DNA from: Desulfosediminicola flagellatus
GTDB lineage: Bacteria > Desulfobacterota > Desulfobulbia > Desulfobulbales > Desulfocapsaceae
NCBI RefSeq assembly: GCF_005116655.2
Contig: NZ_CP050698.1
Location: 248,001 to 312,000 of the forward strand
Reading direction: 5' to 3'
Length of the DNA stretch: 64,000 nucleotides
The position numbers and the translations under genes are program-made. This document shows, in pieces, positions 1-9,248 of the stretch (position 1 is the first letter of the stretch; the number at the start of each line of letters is the position of its first letter). A model generated the notes under the pieces. That model had not been told where the DNA came from. It searched no databases and saw only the letters and a program-made list of their open reading frames with translations.

Positions 1-1533
1 AAAAGCAGACTTAGAATTACTACCGGTAGCAATTTCAATATAGCCTCCATTTTTTAAAGGCTCTACGACACCTAGCACACCTACTCCTGTCCTGCCCTCA
101 ACCTCGCCCGGACCCTTTACTGTATTGTCAACATATTCTAGAAAGAGGGCAACGCCTACCCCGCCAAATAGACCCAAGATAACGCCAAGGAGCATGTTCC
201 TCTTCTTGTGTGGTGACACAGGAAATTCTGGCATTCCTGCCTGCTCGGTAACCCACACATTCACCTGCTGAGTATATTCAGTGACACCCTGTTCTTTAAT
301 GTGTAAGCTCAAAGCATCGTAGAGAGAACTGTTCATGTCTACTTCTCGTTTGAGAATACCGTATTGGATAAATTTTTCATTCAGGTCAAGAATCTCATTC
401 TTGGTTTGATCGAGTAATTTTCTGATATTCAACTCATTATTCCGTGCCAGCTCATATTCATTGTTAATACTCTGAATACTTTTTCTTATTTCCAGCTCCT
501 TTTTTTGCTCCAAAATCTTTAAATCAGCCCGTGCCTTGATCATGACGGGATGCTTTTCACCGTACTCATGGGAGAGTTCAGTTATGTTTTGCTCTGACTT
601 CAAGATCTGATTTCGTAGCGACTGCAACAGCTTATTTTCTGAGAGACCAGGAATAGTATCAGTATTTTCATTGGTATCTCTCATTCCTGCAATCTGGCTA
701 CGTAAGGTTTCCAGTTCAATCCTTTTGGTCTCTGCAGCTGTCATCCTAACATTAAGGTCAGCAAGTTTCTGGGGGAAAATCGCTACATGGTTCTCTACTG
801 TGATTATGTCATGCTTCTTGATGAAAGCCTGAAGGGCTTTTTCGGATTCGAATAGTCTGGTCCTTTCAGTGTCTGCTTTTTTGGTCATCCACTCGATGGC
901 ATAGCCGGAAGAGTTGAGCTTAATAGCCATGATCTCTTCCATGTATGCTTGGGCAATGGTATTAGCGATGAGCCTTGCAAACTCTGGATTTTCAGACCTA
1001 TAACGTATATTCAACAGTCCGCTTTCCGCAACCTGCGAAACAACGATATTCTCTTTTATGATGGTAGCAAAAATGTCTGTCTTTGATTTTTTCCAGCTCT
1101 CACCTTTAGAATCAGTTGCCTCATCAGCAGAAACAGATGACGGCGATAGATCGGCAATAAATGATTTTATAGAAGCAACCGTAGCCCTCACAATAGAAGG
1201 TTTATTGCTCTCTGCAGGGAAATACGTTTCATAGTTGGTATCCAGCGCCAGAATTTCAACTACCTTTTTGATGACATTATGACTCCTGATTATCTGGCTC
1301 TGAGTTTCAAAAAAGTGAGGATCATACCGATTTCCAGAAGACTTCCCGGTCAGCAGTGTAGGATCGCTTCTCTCCACCAATATCTGAGTGGATGCCTCAT
1401 AGATAGGGGTGGCAGAAAAAGTGCCGATAACCACAACGATAAAGGTGATAAGAAAAAAGGTCGCTATAATAAATTGTCTTTTTTGTATGACCCTTAGAAA
1501 ATCACGTAAATGTAGTCTCTGTTCTTCTATCAT
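1..1533 (-). CDS. Wzz/GumC-type polysaccharide chain-length regulator (partial)
   Basis: Inner-membrane co-polymerase that sets exopolysaccharide chain length and contacts the Wza-type outer-membrane channel. The ATG at 1533 opens 511 codons without a stop to the window edge. Residues about 21-40 form the first membrane segment, followed by a long periplasmic part rich in heptad-like helices (roughly 190-400). A Pro-rich segment (PEFPVSPHKKR) then leads into the second membrane segment (near 455-475), the usual Wzz/GNVR layout. The sequence continues with a GVGVLGVVEPL segment, as in proteins that carry a C-terminal tyrosine autokinase; whether that kinase is present lies outside the window. 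The ATG overlaps the TAA of the decayed wza copy just upstream, so the gene was probably co-transcribed with the export protein at 1913-2710. Confidence 0.88.
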   Translation of the reverse strand, partial: MIEEQRLHLRDFLRVIQKRQFIIATFFLITFIVVVIGTFSATPIYEASTQILVERSDPTLLTGKSSGNRYDPHFFETQSQIIRSHNVIKKVVEILALDTNYETYFPAESNKPSIVRATVASIKSFIADLSPSSVSADEATDSKGESWKKSKTDIFATIIKENIVVSQVAESGLLNIRYRSENPEFARLIANTIAQAYMEEIMAIKLNSSGYAIEWMTKKADTERTRLFESEKALQAFIKKHDIITVENHVAIFPQKLADLNVRMTAAETKRIELETLRSQIAGMRDTNENTDTIPGLSENKLLQSLRNQILKSEQNITELSHEYGEKHPVMIKARADLKILEQKKELEIRKSIQSINNEYELARNNELNIRKLLDQTKNEILDLNEKFIQYGILKREVDMNSSLYDALSLHIKEQGVTEYTQQVNVWVTEQAGMPEFPVSPHKKRNMLLGVILGLFGGVGVALFLEYVDNTVKGPGEVEGRTGVGVLGVVEPLKNGGYIEIATGSNSKSAF

Positions 1534-1915
1534 TAGAATATACTCTCCGGAACTAGGATAACGTCTTCTTGCAGTATCGGTGCATTCATTTCAATTTTAT
1601 CAAAAAACTGCTCACGGCCATTTGATTTGCGAATGATTCTTGCAATGTTTTTTGAGGCATGGCCAGAAAAACCTCCGGCTTTTGTAGTCGTTTTTCTAAC
1701 TGTCAAATTTTCTTCAAGCTTATACGCATCCGGTTTGTTGACTTCTCCTGATACATAAAATACCACAGCTTCGGCAGTATGGATATTATCGCTATCCAGC
1801 GTCTCGATATTATGCGAGGTTTAAACTCTTTTCTTTCAGCTGATTCATGCCAATAGTCAAGACGTTTGGTTATTCCTATGCATTTGGTCCTTGTTTCCTC
1901 TAAATCATAGTTTTA
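1533..1915 (-). pseudogene. Decayed tandem copy of the Wza-type protein C-terminal half
   Basis: This stretch repeats the 3' half of the neighbouring export gene at an offset of 382-383 bases. Translated from the start of the homology it reads GDKTM, hits TAG, then further stops, and shifts frame before NIETLDSDNIH. The last 77 codons (from ATG at 1766) are open and match the SLBB-like tail of the intact copy, including FYVSGEV and QEDVILVP. There is no signal peptide or export motif, so it cannot make a Wza protein. It is best read as a partial duplication that decayed at its 5' end. A short translated fragment is possible but unsupported by a ribosome binding site. Confidence 0.8.
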
Positions 1916-2312
1916 TCTCCAGCCTCTATACGGAACGAGGATAATGTCTTCTTGCAGTACAGGTTCATTCATTTCGATTTTCTCCAAAACCAGCTCACGG
2001 CCATTTGATTGGCGAATGATACTCACACTGCCTTCTTTAGCATCGTCAGAAAAACCTCCAGCCCTAGTAATCGCTTTTATGACAGTCAAATTTTCTTCAA
2101 ACTTATACGCATTAGGTTTCTTAACTTCTCCTGAGACATAAAATACCCCAGCTTTGGCAATATAGATATTATCGCCATCCAGAGTCTCGATATTCTGAGA
2201 GGTTTCGCCCTCTTCTATCAGCTGATTCATGTCAATAGTCAAGATGCTTGGTTCTTTCGATGCATTTGCTCCCTGTTTCCTTTTAATTATGGTTTTATCT
2301 CCAGCCTCCTTA
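1536..2312. repeat. Tandem duplication, period about 383 bp
   Basis: The blocks 1536-1926 and 1919-2312 are about 80 percent alike by eye. Anchors: acttctcctgatacataaaa at 1741 against acttctcctgagacataaaa at 2124; gttttatctccagcctc at 1910 and 2292. The upstream copy is inside the intact export gene and the downstream copy is the pseudogene. Confidence 0.85.
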
Positions 2313-2710
2313 GTAAGACCGCCGGCCTTGGAGATGAGCTCAAGGAAAGTAGTTCTGCCCTGCAATTCATATAGACCTGGTTTATTCACCTGCCCCAGAA
2401 TTACAACCTTTTTACTTCTGAAATCCTCGATGAACACATTCACCTGGGGGTTGACGATATAGCTACCTGCAAGACGTGCGGTTATTTTATCGGAAATCTG
2501 AGTGCTGGTGAGGCCGGCAACTTTAACCTTATTTAATAATGGTAGATTGATTGTGCCATCCCCACTAACACGGACCGTTGTCGTCAAATCATTATGATTG
2601 TATACAGTTACTTTAAGAACATCATTTTCTCCAACAATGTAATCTTGCCCAACGGCTGGTTCAGCTAATTGAAGAAGAAAAAGAAGACTAAGAAGAATAT
2701 TTTTTATCAT
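1913..2710 (-). CDS. Wza/EpsY-type polysaccharide export protein
   Basis: Outer-membrane polysaccharide export channel subunit. The 265-residue product starts with a signal peptide (LLSLLFLLQLAEPAVG, cleavage near residue 21) that has no lipobox Cys. The Poly_export motif follows (YIVGENDVLKVTVYNHNDLTTTVRVS split over residues 24-49, then INLPLLNKVKVAGLT). Two SLBB-type ligand/assembly modules come next, each headed by a GQVNKPG or SGEVKKPN turn (near residues 111 and 197). This is shorter than E. coli Wza and lacks its C-terminal amphipathic helix, as is common in non-group-1 EPS systems. The Wzz/GumC gene lies directly downstream beyond the duplicated tail, so the two form an export pair. 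No polymerase or glycosyltransferase is inside the window. Confidence 0.9.
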   Translation of the reverse strand: MIKNILLSLLFLLQLAEPAVGQDYIVGENDVLKVTVYNHNDLTTTVRVSGDGTINLPLLNKVKVAGLTSTQISDKITARLAGSYIVNPQVNVFIEDFRSKKVVILGQVNKPGLYELQGRTTFLELISKAGGLTKEAGDKTIIKRKQGANASKEPSILTIDMNQLIEEGETSQNIETLDGDNIYIAKAGVFYVSGEVKKPNAYKFEENLTVIKAITRAGGFSDDAKEGSVSIIRQSNGRELVLEKIEMNEPVLQEDIILVPYRGWR

Positions 2711-3644
2711 AGCGTTATGTTTGATATAATTAGAATTATTTACAATTCAGGCAAGGTCATATAAATAACGTAACCTCCGTACCGTAATTGTTCGGCAGGG
2801 CTCTCCATATCCATGGAGGCTGTCTGGTACTTATAAATTATAACATGCACGTAATACTTCTCTGAAACGATATCTAATAGGGTTTAATGGTAAAGTTGCT
2901 ATCATCTTTTCCGTTTTTGAGGAAAAATAAAATCGAAAAGATAAACAAATACTTACTCCTGATAAGCTATATATATAATCTATACAGAGAGATATTACAC
3001 TAACACGTAGATGCTGTCAACGCTAACGCATGGATGCTGTCAAAATATTTTCTTCTGGTGCAGGACTAATTGATCCTGTTCTCTTCATGATATAATTTCA
3101 GACAGTTAGATTCATAACAGGACGACATCTCGTATCCGCGGCACAATCCTCAATATTGTACTTATGATCAAATGTAATCAGTTGAGAATTGGAATTATTC
3201 AGATTGTAACTTGGCTCAAAGTCGACACAATTTACGCTGCTGAGTGTCATATTTAAAACTATGTCGCCAGAATATTTGCCATCCATTGAGTTTTGTTAAA
3301 GTTATCAAGTGCCAAACATTTCCTTCTTTCCATAAATAAATTACATCTTGTTGCTTGATTATGATTCAGCATTGCGTCAGGCATGCAATTGTTCGGCCTT
3401 CCTGCCATGATGTTTAGGATGACCATGTTGGTGGCACCATCGTCCTCAGTAAAAGTGAGGCTAACGTTGCAGGTGACAGGTTTGTTCTATGTGTGGCTGG
3501 TTCGGATTTCTCATCAACAGAAAGATAAAAAGCCATTTATGCAGACTATTAATTTTATATCGATATGTTATATGGAGACTGTCTCCAGTAGTTGCATGTG
3601 TTCATGGCAAATAACCTTAAACCAGAATAGTTGATCTAAGCTAT
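2711..3644. other. Long non-coding stretch with possible degraded coding fragments
   Basis: No intact gene is visible. The part just before 2711 should hold the promoter of the export operon; a short hairpin (ctccat/atggag, 2803-2818) is present but no clear promoter boxes. On the minus strand two overlapping open stretches in different frames (about 3290-3515, reading CNVSLTFTEDDGATN, and 3098-3286, ending CRPVMNLTV) have a protein-like composition and could be one frame-shifted secreted-protein remnant. I cannot assign a family, and neither has a convincing start. Confidence 0.3.
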
Positions 3645-3790
3645 ATTGGTTTTTGTAGCGAAGAACTGATCAGCTGGTGCAAAGATTATGATGTTGATTA
3701 CGTCCTTGGTGTCGCCAGGAACAACCGCCTGAAAATGAATATCGTGGAGGACATTGTGGTGGCCAAAGCCCGGTATCAATGTCTTGATCT
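3645..3790 (+). pseudogene. IS1380-family transposase fragment
   Basis: One frame reads GFCSEELISWCKDYDVDYV followed by LGVARNNRL, which matches the block after the second catalytic Asp of IS1380-type DDE transposases (GFCREEL.RWCE...VDYVFGLARN.RL). Only about 45 residues survive, with no start, no ends and no catalytic triad. It joins directly to an IS3-family remnant in another frame, so it is a dead fragment in a composite scar. Confidence 0.65.
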
Positions 3791-3799
3791 TGCATCAAT

Positions 3800-4051
3800 T
3801 GTCTGCGTGGAGCTAAGGTGTCGATTAGTGTGGTTGGAAAAGGATGTTGGCTTGACAATGTAGTTGTCGAGCGTTTTTGGTGAAGTATCAGATATAAGGA
3901 TATTTATCTGAAGTCTTATGAGAACCCGCTTGAGATTTCAATTGGCATTACTACCTACATTTTAAGGTATAACAACGTTCACACACATCAGAATCTAGAT
4001 GGCGCAGCGCCTGAGGAGTTTTATTCTAGAGAGTTGACGATAGCCGCCTAA
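3800..4051 (+). pseudogene. IS3-family transposase OrfB C-terminal fragment
   Basis: From about 3824 the frame reads ISVVGKGCWLDNVVVERFW, then an in-frame TGA at 3881, then SIRYKDIYLKSYENPLE and RYNNVHTHQNLDGAAPEEFY, ending at TAA 4049-4051. This is the integrase-core end of IS3-family OrfB (ERFWRSIKYE..YL..Y.....FYN..R.H..L....P...Y), including the last catalytic Glu in VERFW. The N-terminal two thirds and OrfA are missing and there is a stop, so the copy is non-functional. Confidence 0.75.
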
Positions 4052-4438
4052 ACCGCAACTGGTCCAGACTCACAGCGGGGAGGGGACAGTCAAGTAACAC
4101 TTGGAACTACCCAACATAATGAAACAGGCAGTGTGAGTGTTCCAAAGAACGGGACCACTTCTTTGAAAGAAATGTGTTAAAATGCCTCATGACATAATGG
4201 TTAAACGTAGATTGGCATTTTCCTACGTATGAGTTAGTTTACTCAAACGAAGGAAAATGCTATAGCATAGAGGCGTAAAGAATACGCGCCAGAAGAAAAA
4301 AATCTTTCTAATACCGGTTGGTTGGCTGACAACGTTTAACGATTCTTTTAACTCTATAAAGGATGTATGATTGAAGCAGCTTGCACGAAAATCAGGCAAA
4401 AACCAAAATTAGGACTGCCAAAACCAGAGATCCCACTG
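4052..4438. other. Intergenic scar after IS remnants
   Basis: No gene is seen. The first part may hold the decayed terminal repeat of the IS3 remnant. The sequence around 4207-4265 has an imperfect inverted repeat (ttggcattttcctacg / cgaaggaaaatgctatag) that could act as a terminator for the minus-strand gene starting its 3' end at 4439. Confidence 0.35.
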
Positions 4439-5971
4439 CTATTCATAAGCGCCGCAGTTAACTCTTCCGCCAGGGGCAACAATGTTTCCAACCCCGTCTG
4501 TTATAGGTATACCATCATAGTCTTTTATATTTGGGATTCCCTGCCACACGGAATTATCACATGCATCTTTTGCCGGTGAACCAGCCTGTAAATGAAAGTC
4601 ACTGGAGTTGAAAAAGAGGGGATTAGCAAGTATCGCATTGTTACCAGCTACCCCGTCCACACTTTTGACATATGGTGAGTTGATCGTTCCGTGCATAACA
4701 TTTTTATTAATATTATATCCATCACGATCAGGAATAGACATATCTAGAGTGCTAAAACCAATTTGATAGCCCACATTCTGACTGAAGATATTATTCTTTA
4801 TATATACATTATTAGCATCAGGATTTCTTATCAAATACCCACCCTGGTAACTTGGTTCTACCGGCCCACAGTTAACTATTGTGTTATTGTATATATAAAG
4901 GTTTTGAATAGGATCAACTGGCCCAAACCGACCTGGATGATGAGATATACCTGTTTTTACATTTTTAACGATATTATGGTGTACACGTACATTATCAAGC
5001 ATGCCGCCTTGCTCAGAGCTCATCATGATACCGGTGCCAACATCAGTGAAGTCATGAATGTAATTACTGTATATTTCAATGTTGGTAGTAGCTTTATCCC
5101 ACGCATCAGTATAAATCCCATTTTGGCCGTGTATATTATAGACCTCGTTATGGTGAATTTTCCCGTTATAAGAACCTTCTTTCATGTCTATGCCGGAACC
5201 ACCATTAACAACACTGCCATTGTTGTGTACTTTGTTATACATCACTTCAATATCATGTGAACCGCCTGAAATCGTGATGCTTTCACTTTTGCTTCTCATA
5301 CAAGCCAGTTCCACTTCGTTTGAATCGATAACGATATTGTTTGCGCCACGAGCACGTATTCCGCCGGCTTCAGTCTTGTAGACCTCGCAGTTTCTAACGG
5401 TCCCGTGGTTTGTGCCTATTGTAAAGTTGATACCACTGTTCTCATTCCCGGCAGCAGGATCACCACCAGGAATCACATATCCAACGTTCTGAACACGTAA
5501 GTTCTCTATAATGATATAGCTCTTTTTCGGCACTTGTATCAGCCCATCATATTTAGCTAAGGTGACACCAGAACCATCAAATACAGGTTTAGCGCCTGAA
5601 CCATAGGCGCCAAAAATAATGTAACCTGTAGTATTACCGTTACTTGGAACTACTAACTGTTCATTCCAGGTGTCACCACGGTTGAATAAAATACAGTCCC
5701 CAGGCGAAAAAGAAGACCGGTTTACTTTGCTGACAGTCGCCCAGGCAGTATAAGGGGCTAAACCAACAGCAGTATCCTTGCCACTTTTGGAGACATAATA
5801 GGTGTTTCCCGTACATATGGTTGAGCTGGAGGTGCCGTCCCCTTGGATGAAGTCTGTTGGAGCTTCTGGGTTAGCTTGGACTGTGGAATATGGGGCGTGG
5901 CAGAAAATAATTAGAAATAAAAACTTTATGAGAATTGATTTTTTCATCCGCTCATAATCTTTTAAAAGCAT
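4439..5971 (-). CDS. Secreted right-handed beta-helix protein
   Basis: Exported protein of 510 residues predicted to fold as a parallel beta-helix, as in pectate-lyase-like and alginate-epimerase-like proteins that act on polysaccharides. After a signal peptide (LIKFLFLIIFCHAPYSTVQA) come GNTYYVSKSGKDTAVG and a DGSGV block typical of the N-terminal cap. Repeated rungs follow with the pattern N.I.I..N.V (residues about 150-430: IIIENLRVQN, IVIDSNEVE, IEVMYNKVHNN, GKIHHNEVYNI, IEIYSNYIHD, VRVHHNIVKN, LYIYNNTIVN, VYIKNNIFSQN). The start at 5971 is chosen because AAGGAG lies six bases upstream; the inner Met at 5947 has a weaker site. The substrate is unknown. Its position beside the EPS export genes makes a polysaccharide lyase, epimerase or adhesin role plausible, which is inference. 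Confidence 0.85.
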   Translation of the reverse strand: MLLKDYERMKKSILIKFLFLIIFCHAPYSTVQANPEAPTDFIQGDGTSSSTICTGNTYYVSKSGKDTAVGLAPYTAWATVSKVNRSSFSPGDCILFNRGDTWNEQLVVPSNGNTTGYIIFGAYGSGAKPVFDGSGVTLAKYDGLIQVPKKSYIIIENLRVQNVGYVIPGGDPAAGNENSGINFTIGTNHGTVRNCEVYKTEAGGIRARGANNIVIDSNEVELACMRSKSESITISGGSHDIEVMYNKVHNNGSVVNGGSGIDMKEGSYNGKIHHNEVYNIHGQNGIYTDAWDKATTNIEIYSNYIHDFTDVGTGIMMSSEQGGMLDNVRVHHNIVKNVKTGISHHPGRFGPVDPIQNLYIYNNTIVNCGPVEPSYQGGYLIRNPDANNVYIKNNIFSQNVGYQIGFSTLDMSIPDRDGYNINKNVMHGTINSPYVKSVDGVAGNNAILANPLFFNSSDFHLQAGSPAKDACDNSVWQGIPNIKDYDGIPITDGVGNIVAPGGRVNCGAYE

Positions 5972-6000
5972 TGTTGTCTCCTTAATATTTCCAAGAGGAT

Positions 6001-6369
6001 CTACTCTGAAATAATATTTTTTATAACCGGGTATGACTCATCGCTAGGAGCAGTGATTAACAGGCCTACCTGAGTTGAATAATCACTTTCCTCACCCACA
6101 CTATTGTAGGCGGTTGCCACAACATAATAATAATTACCACACGAAAAACTGGGAACTTCCGTTAAAATTCTCCCACCAATAGTAGGTAGTTTACCAACAT
6201 CCACCGAATGAGTATATGGGCCGCCACTTGTTAAACCATAATGGATTTTATAACCTGCGATATCTGTTTCAGCGTTTGGTTTCCAAGAAAACTGCTCCGT
6301 GCAATCCGCTGCAAATGCAACTGTTGCAGAGAAAAAAAATCCAATAATTCCAATAACAAAAACTCTCAT
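6001..6369 (-). CDS. Small secreted fibronectin type III domain protein
   Basis: The 122-residue product has a signal peptide (VIGIIGFFFSATVAFA) and one Fn3-like beta-sandwich: FSWKPNAETDIAGYKIHYG, then GGPYTHSVDVG, and YYYVVATAYNSVGEESDYS, the usual Fn3 strands with the Tyr-corner region. It lies 30 bases upstream of the beta-helix gene on the same strand with a GGAGG site before the ATG, so the two are probably one transcript. Fn3 modules of this kind usually mediate carbohydrate or protein contact on the cell surface. No enzymatic motif is present. Confidence 0.8.
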   Translation of the reverse strand: MRVFVIGIIGFFFSATVAFAADCTEQFSWKPNAETDIAGYKIHYGLTSGGPYTHSVDVGKLPTIGGRILTEVPSFSCGNYYYVVATAYNSVGEESDYSTQVGLLITAPSDESYPVIKNIISE

Positions 6370-6542
6370 GAGATGCCTCCATGTCCTATTCTTGCATAAG
6401 AAAAATCAATGGCATATGATTGTTCGATCGATGCAAGGAGTATTGAGAACCATTGTGATAGCAATCTTTCGAATCTAATTAGATGTATGTGAAGAAAAAT
6501 CATTGTCTGTAGTTTCCTTTTGTTTCATTGTTTGCAGATGTC

Positions 6543-7994
6543 TCAGTTGGCTGTACCGATACTAAAGTAGCCCATAACTTCTTCTGCATGTGTTATTTCG
6601 GTATCATTTGACTGTTCCTCTTCAACCTTTATCTCGGTGCCGGTTGGTGATATATTTGTAGTGCGCACCGCTGCGGTATCATCACCATAGGTGGTCTGCA
6701 TGCCCGCAAAAAAGAAGGGCTGAGACGAAAAATCAGCTTTGTAAGTCAGGGGGAGCCAGTTGTGGTCGACCTTATTGGGTGTTAGGGAGGTTTCGAGCAA
6801 TAGGCCGTCCACTTCTTGCCCTATTCCAGGTTCCACAGCGATGTAACCGATGGTCTCAACGGCAGGATGATCAGTCTGTGTTAATTGCTGTTCCTGCAGT
6901 TTGTGTTTGAAGGAAGTTTGACCGATATCACTCAGCCTGTTTGTCACCGCATCACCTCCAGTTTCTGTCATAACCTGGGTTATGATAACAGGAGTGAGAT
7001 TGTATGCCTGCTGCAGGGCCACCTGTTGAAATGATGTGGAGCTATTGAACCTTCCGGCTTCTATCCTAGATCCGTTGTCCAGTGTGTATACACCTTTTTC
7101 CATTACCATATAGCTTACAGTTTCGAGGGCATGACTGCCGTCTAAGTAATCCCACTCCTGAATATGTATATCAAAGCCGTCCTGGTTGATGTTGCGGATT
7201 CTCACCATGCAAGGATCCCAACCATTAACTGTTGGTGGCCCGGCAATAACAATGGGTTGATTGTAACTGTTTTTAAAGAGCACTCTCACCCAATTATCGT
7301 TGATGCTCAGGCTTCCAACTTCAAATTTAGAATGACTTGAAAAAAGGATCGTTTCTGGGATTGTCGTACCACCAATATCGGGGACTGGGTCTGTCGTGCC
7401 ATCGGCACCGGCAGAGGTGCCTTCGGCCACGACGATGGGGGTAGTTGCACTGTCAGAGAGACCCTGGCTGTCGACAACGGTGAGCCGAGCATCATAAATG
7501 CCTGCGGTTGTATAGACGTGGGATGCGGTTACACCGCTAGCCTGAGTGCCATCTCCAAATTTCCAGCTATAACTCACTATAGATGAGTCGGGATCTGATG
7601 AATAGCTCCCATTAAAGCTTACTGTGAGCGGTACATAGCCTGCCGCTGTCGAGGTAGACACTACAGCAGTTGGCGTGACGGAGGGTGAGTCAAAAGTCAA
7701 AGGAAAAGAGGGGGATGGCGGGCTCTCAGATCCATCGGAGTAGTAGGCTGTAAGGGTAAAGTTGCCTGTGTCGGCTTGCGTACTGATTTGGCAAGTTATC
7801 CTGGAAATGGTGGGATCGTTAGTTGAGCAGACTTGTTGACCGTCCATGTAAAGTTGATAGCCCCTCAGCTGTTTTGTCGGATAGTTAGGGGCAGTAAAGG
7901 CAAATTGTACATCCAGATTGCGTAGCTCTGCGCCAATTGAAATTGCCGGAGTTAAAAATAAAAAAGATAGTAAAAACAGTGTCTTTTGTCTCAT
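6543..7994 (-). CDS. Secreted PKD-domain protein with three C-terminal repeats
   Basis: Exported 483-residue protein. It has a signal peptide (residues 1-21), an Ig/Fn3-like N-terminal domain (22-105, with a CSTND...ITCQ Cys pair), and a PKD domain (about 108-190) with YVPLTVSFNGS, SYSWKFGDGT and GIYDARLTVVDSQG, the PKD hallmarks. A Gly/Asp/Pro-rich linker follows. The C-terminal half holds three similar blocks of about 80 residues (224-302, 312-390, 398-480), each with a Tyr/Phe...QP/TPV strand, a GD/WD-AxVR turn and a terminal ETVSY / ETIGY / EEVMGY strand. The blocks recall H-type-lectin-like beta-sandwiches, but I cannot name the family with certainty. It is likely a surface adhesin or matrix protein made with the neighbouring Fn3 and beta-helix genes. 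Confidence 0.82.
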   Translation of the reverse strand: MRQKTLFLLSFLFLTPAISIGAELRNLDVQFAFTAPNYPTKQLRGYQLYMDGQQVCSTNDPTISRITCQISTQADTGNFTLTAYYSDGSESPPSPSFPLTFDSPSVTPTAVVSTSTAAGYVPLTVSFNGSYSSDPDSSIVSYSWKFGDGTQASGVTASHVYTTAGIYDARLTVVDSQGLSDSATTPIVVAEGTSAGADGTTDPVPDIGGTTIPETILFSSHSKFEVGSLSINDNWVRVLFKNSYNQPIVIAGPPTVNGWDPCMVRIRNINQDGFDIHIQEWDYLDGSHALETVSYMVMEKGVYTLDNGSRIEAGRFNSSTSFQQVALQQAYNLTPVIITQVMTETGGDAVTNRLSDIGQTSFKHKLQEQQLTQTDHPAVETIGYIAVEPGIGQEVDGLLLETSLTPNKVDHNWLPLTYKADFSSQPFFFAGMQTTYGDDTAAVRTTNISPTGTEIKVEEEQSNDTEITHAEEVMGYFSIGTAN

Positions 7995-8544
7995 TTTCTT
8001 TATTATATGTAAGTGTTTGTGTATTTGGAAAGTGAAACTATTGTTTGAAGAATCTCCTTTCCTTCCTGAATCCTCAGTGGACTAATTTTTACAATTCACG
8101 TTACACGAGCAAGCAGCATGCCAAATGCTTATAAATATATTTATCTCCTAGATAGAGTTAATTAGTAAACACGCCAAATGTTTTGACTCCTTTCTGCACC
8201 CTGAGAGAGGGTAAAAAATGCACACTCAGTGCGCAAATCTTGTAGTGACTGTCAAGAACCCTGGGTTTCTATGCTGCCTGCATTTCATGCAACTTAAAAT
8301 AGACTGAATCGACACATGTTTTGCTCAACCTGCCAGGGACCGTAACTGGATTATGTGCATCTGCTCGTAAATGTCCCACCGAAAGGCTCCCCTATGTTTT
8401 GAGTGGATTTAGTATATTCCATACACCTTCAAGTACGCTAACAATGCAGCAATTATGAACACTAATGAGACTATGATTTAAATCTTAAGAAGCGGGGGAT
8501 AAAGGGACTAATGACCGGTTCAAATCATTTATGCAAAGAAAGGG
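7995..8544. other. Intergenic region, no gene seen
   Basis: About 550 AT-rich bases upstream of the PKD gene and upstream of an ISL3 remnant. It should contain the promoter of the secreted-protein genes, but I could not pick reliable boxes. Small inverted repeats (for example caccctgagagagggt near 8198) are too short to call. Confidence 0.4.
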
Positions 8545-8995
8545 AGGCTTGAGGAAGCAACGTCTGAAAGTTGTGTGTGGTATGTCGCTATCCTTTCTTT
8601 CCTGAATTAAAAAACTTTTCAAGAATATTGAGATTACTGTTGATTGGTTTCATACTTTTCAAAAGTTTGTCGTTGCAGCTGACGAAAGACGGAACGTTGA
8701 GGGCCATGAAGGTCGTTTACCTAAAGGAACCCACTTTACTGTATTGAAAGAGAATAAAGCATGAACTCAGTTGCAAGCTGCTGCTCCGACCCAGTTGTTT
8801 GAAAATACTATAGATACAGCAAAAGAATGTACTGTTAGGGAGGCTCTCAGGTGGATAGGTGGAGTTACAACCCTTGAAGAAAATGAAGAGCGTATAACTG
8901 AATTTCTCTACAAGGCATCAGAGTTCATAAAATACCGCATATATATGCCTTGTGTTGCAAGTGCAACAGTCAATGCACATAAACGAGTCCTGTAA
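8545..8995 (+). pseudogene. ISL3-family transposase remnant
   Basis: One frame reads LKVVCGMSLSFLS, TGA (8603), IKKLFKNIEITVDWFHTFQKF, then ADERRNVEGHEGRLPKGTHF, a second TGA (8762), and LRWIGGVTTLEENEERI. The VDWFH block and the spacing match the central DDE region of ISL3-family transposases (ITVDWFHVVQ...LPKG...). Both ends are missing and there are two in-frame stops, so it is dead. The final part, from 8771, is open to TAA at 8993-8995. Confidence 0.72.
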
Positions 8996-9248
8996 AGATA
9001 GCAGTCAATCTACACTAAATGGTCACCTGAAAGGAATGAGTAGCCTCTTCCATACCGTATGGGCAAGAACAAATCATATGACTGCACAGCAACATTTAAT
9101 GCGATCATTTACATGATAGGAAGTTCTATCTGTGAAATCTTCAAATCTACCTGATCAGTCGAAGAACCAAAAAAAACACGTGGCTAAGAAATAAAACAAT
9201 AATGTGAACTGCATAACTTCGCTATAGACCGTGCTGAATTGATACTTT

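Noticed and set aside
3002..3046. gatgctgtcaa direct repeat at about 3010 and 3033
   Set aside because: Only two copies without constant spacing, so no CRISPR or operator call.
8510..8545. ggttcaaatc near 8517 looked like a tRNA T-arm
   Set aside because: No acceptor stem, anticodon arm or CCA-like end could be paired around it.
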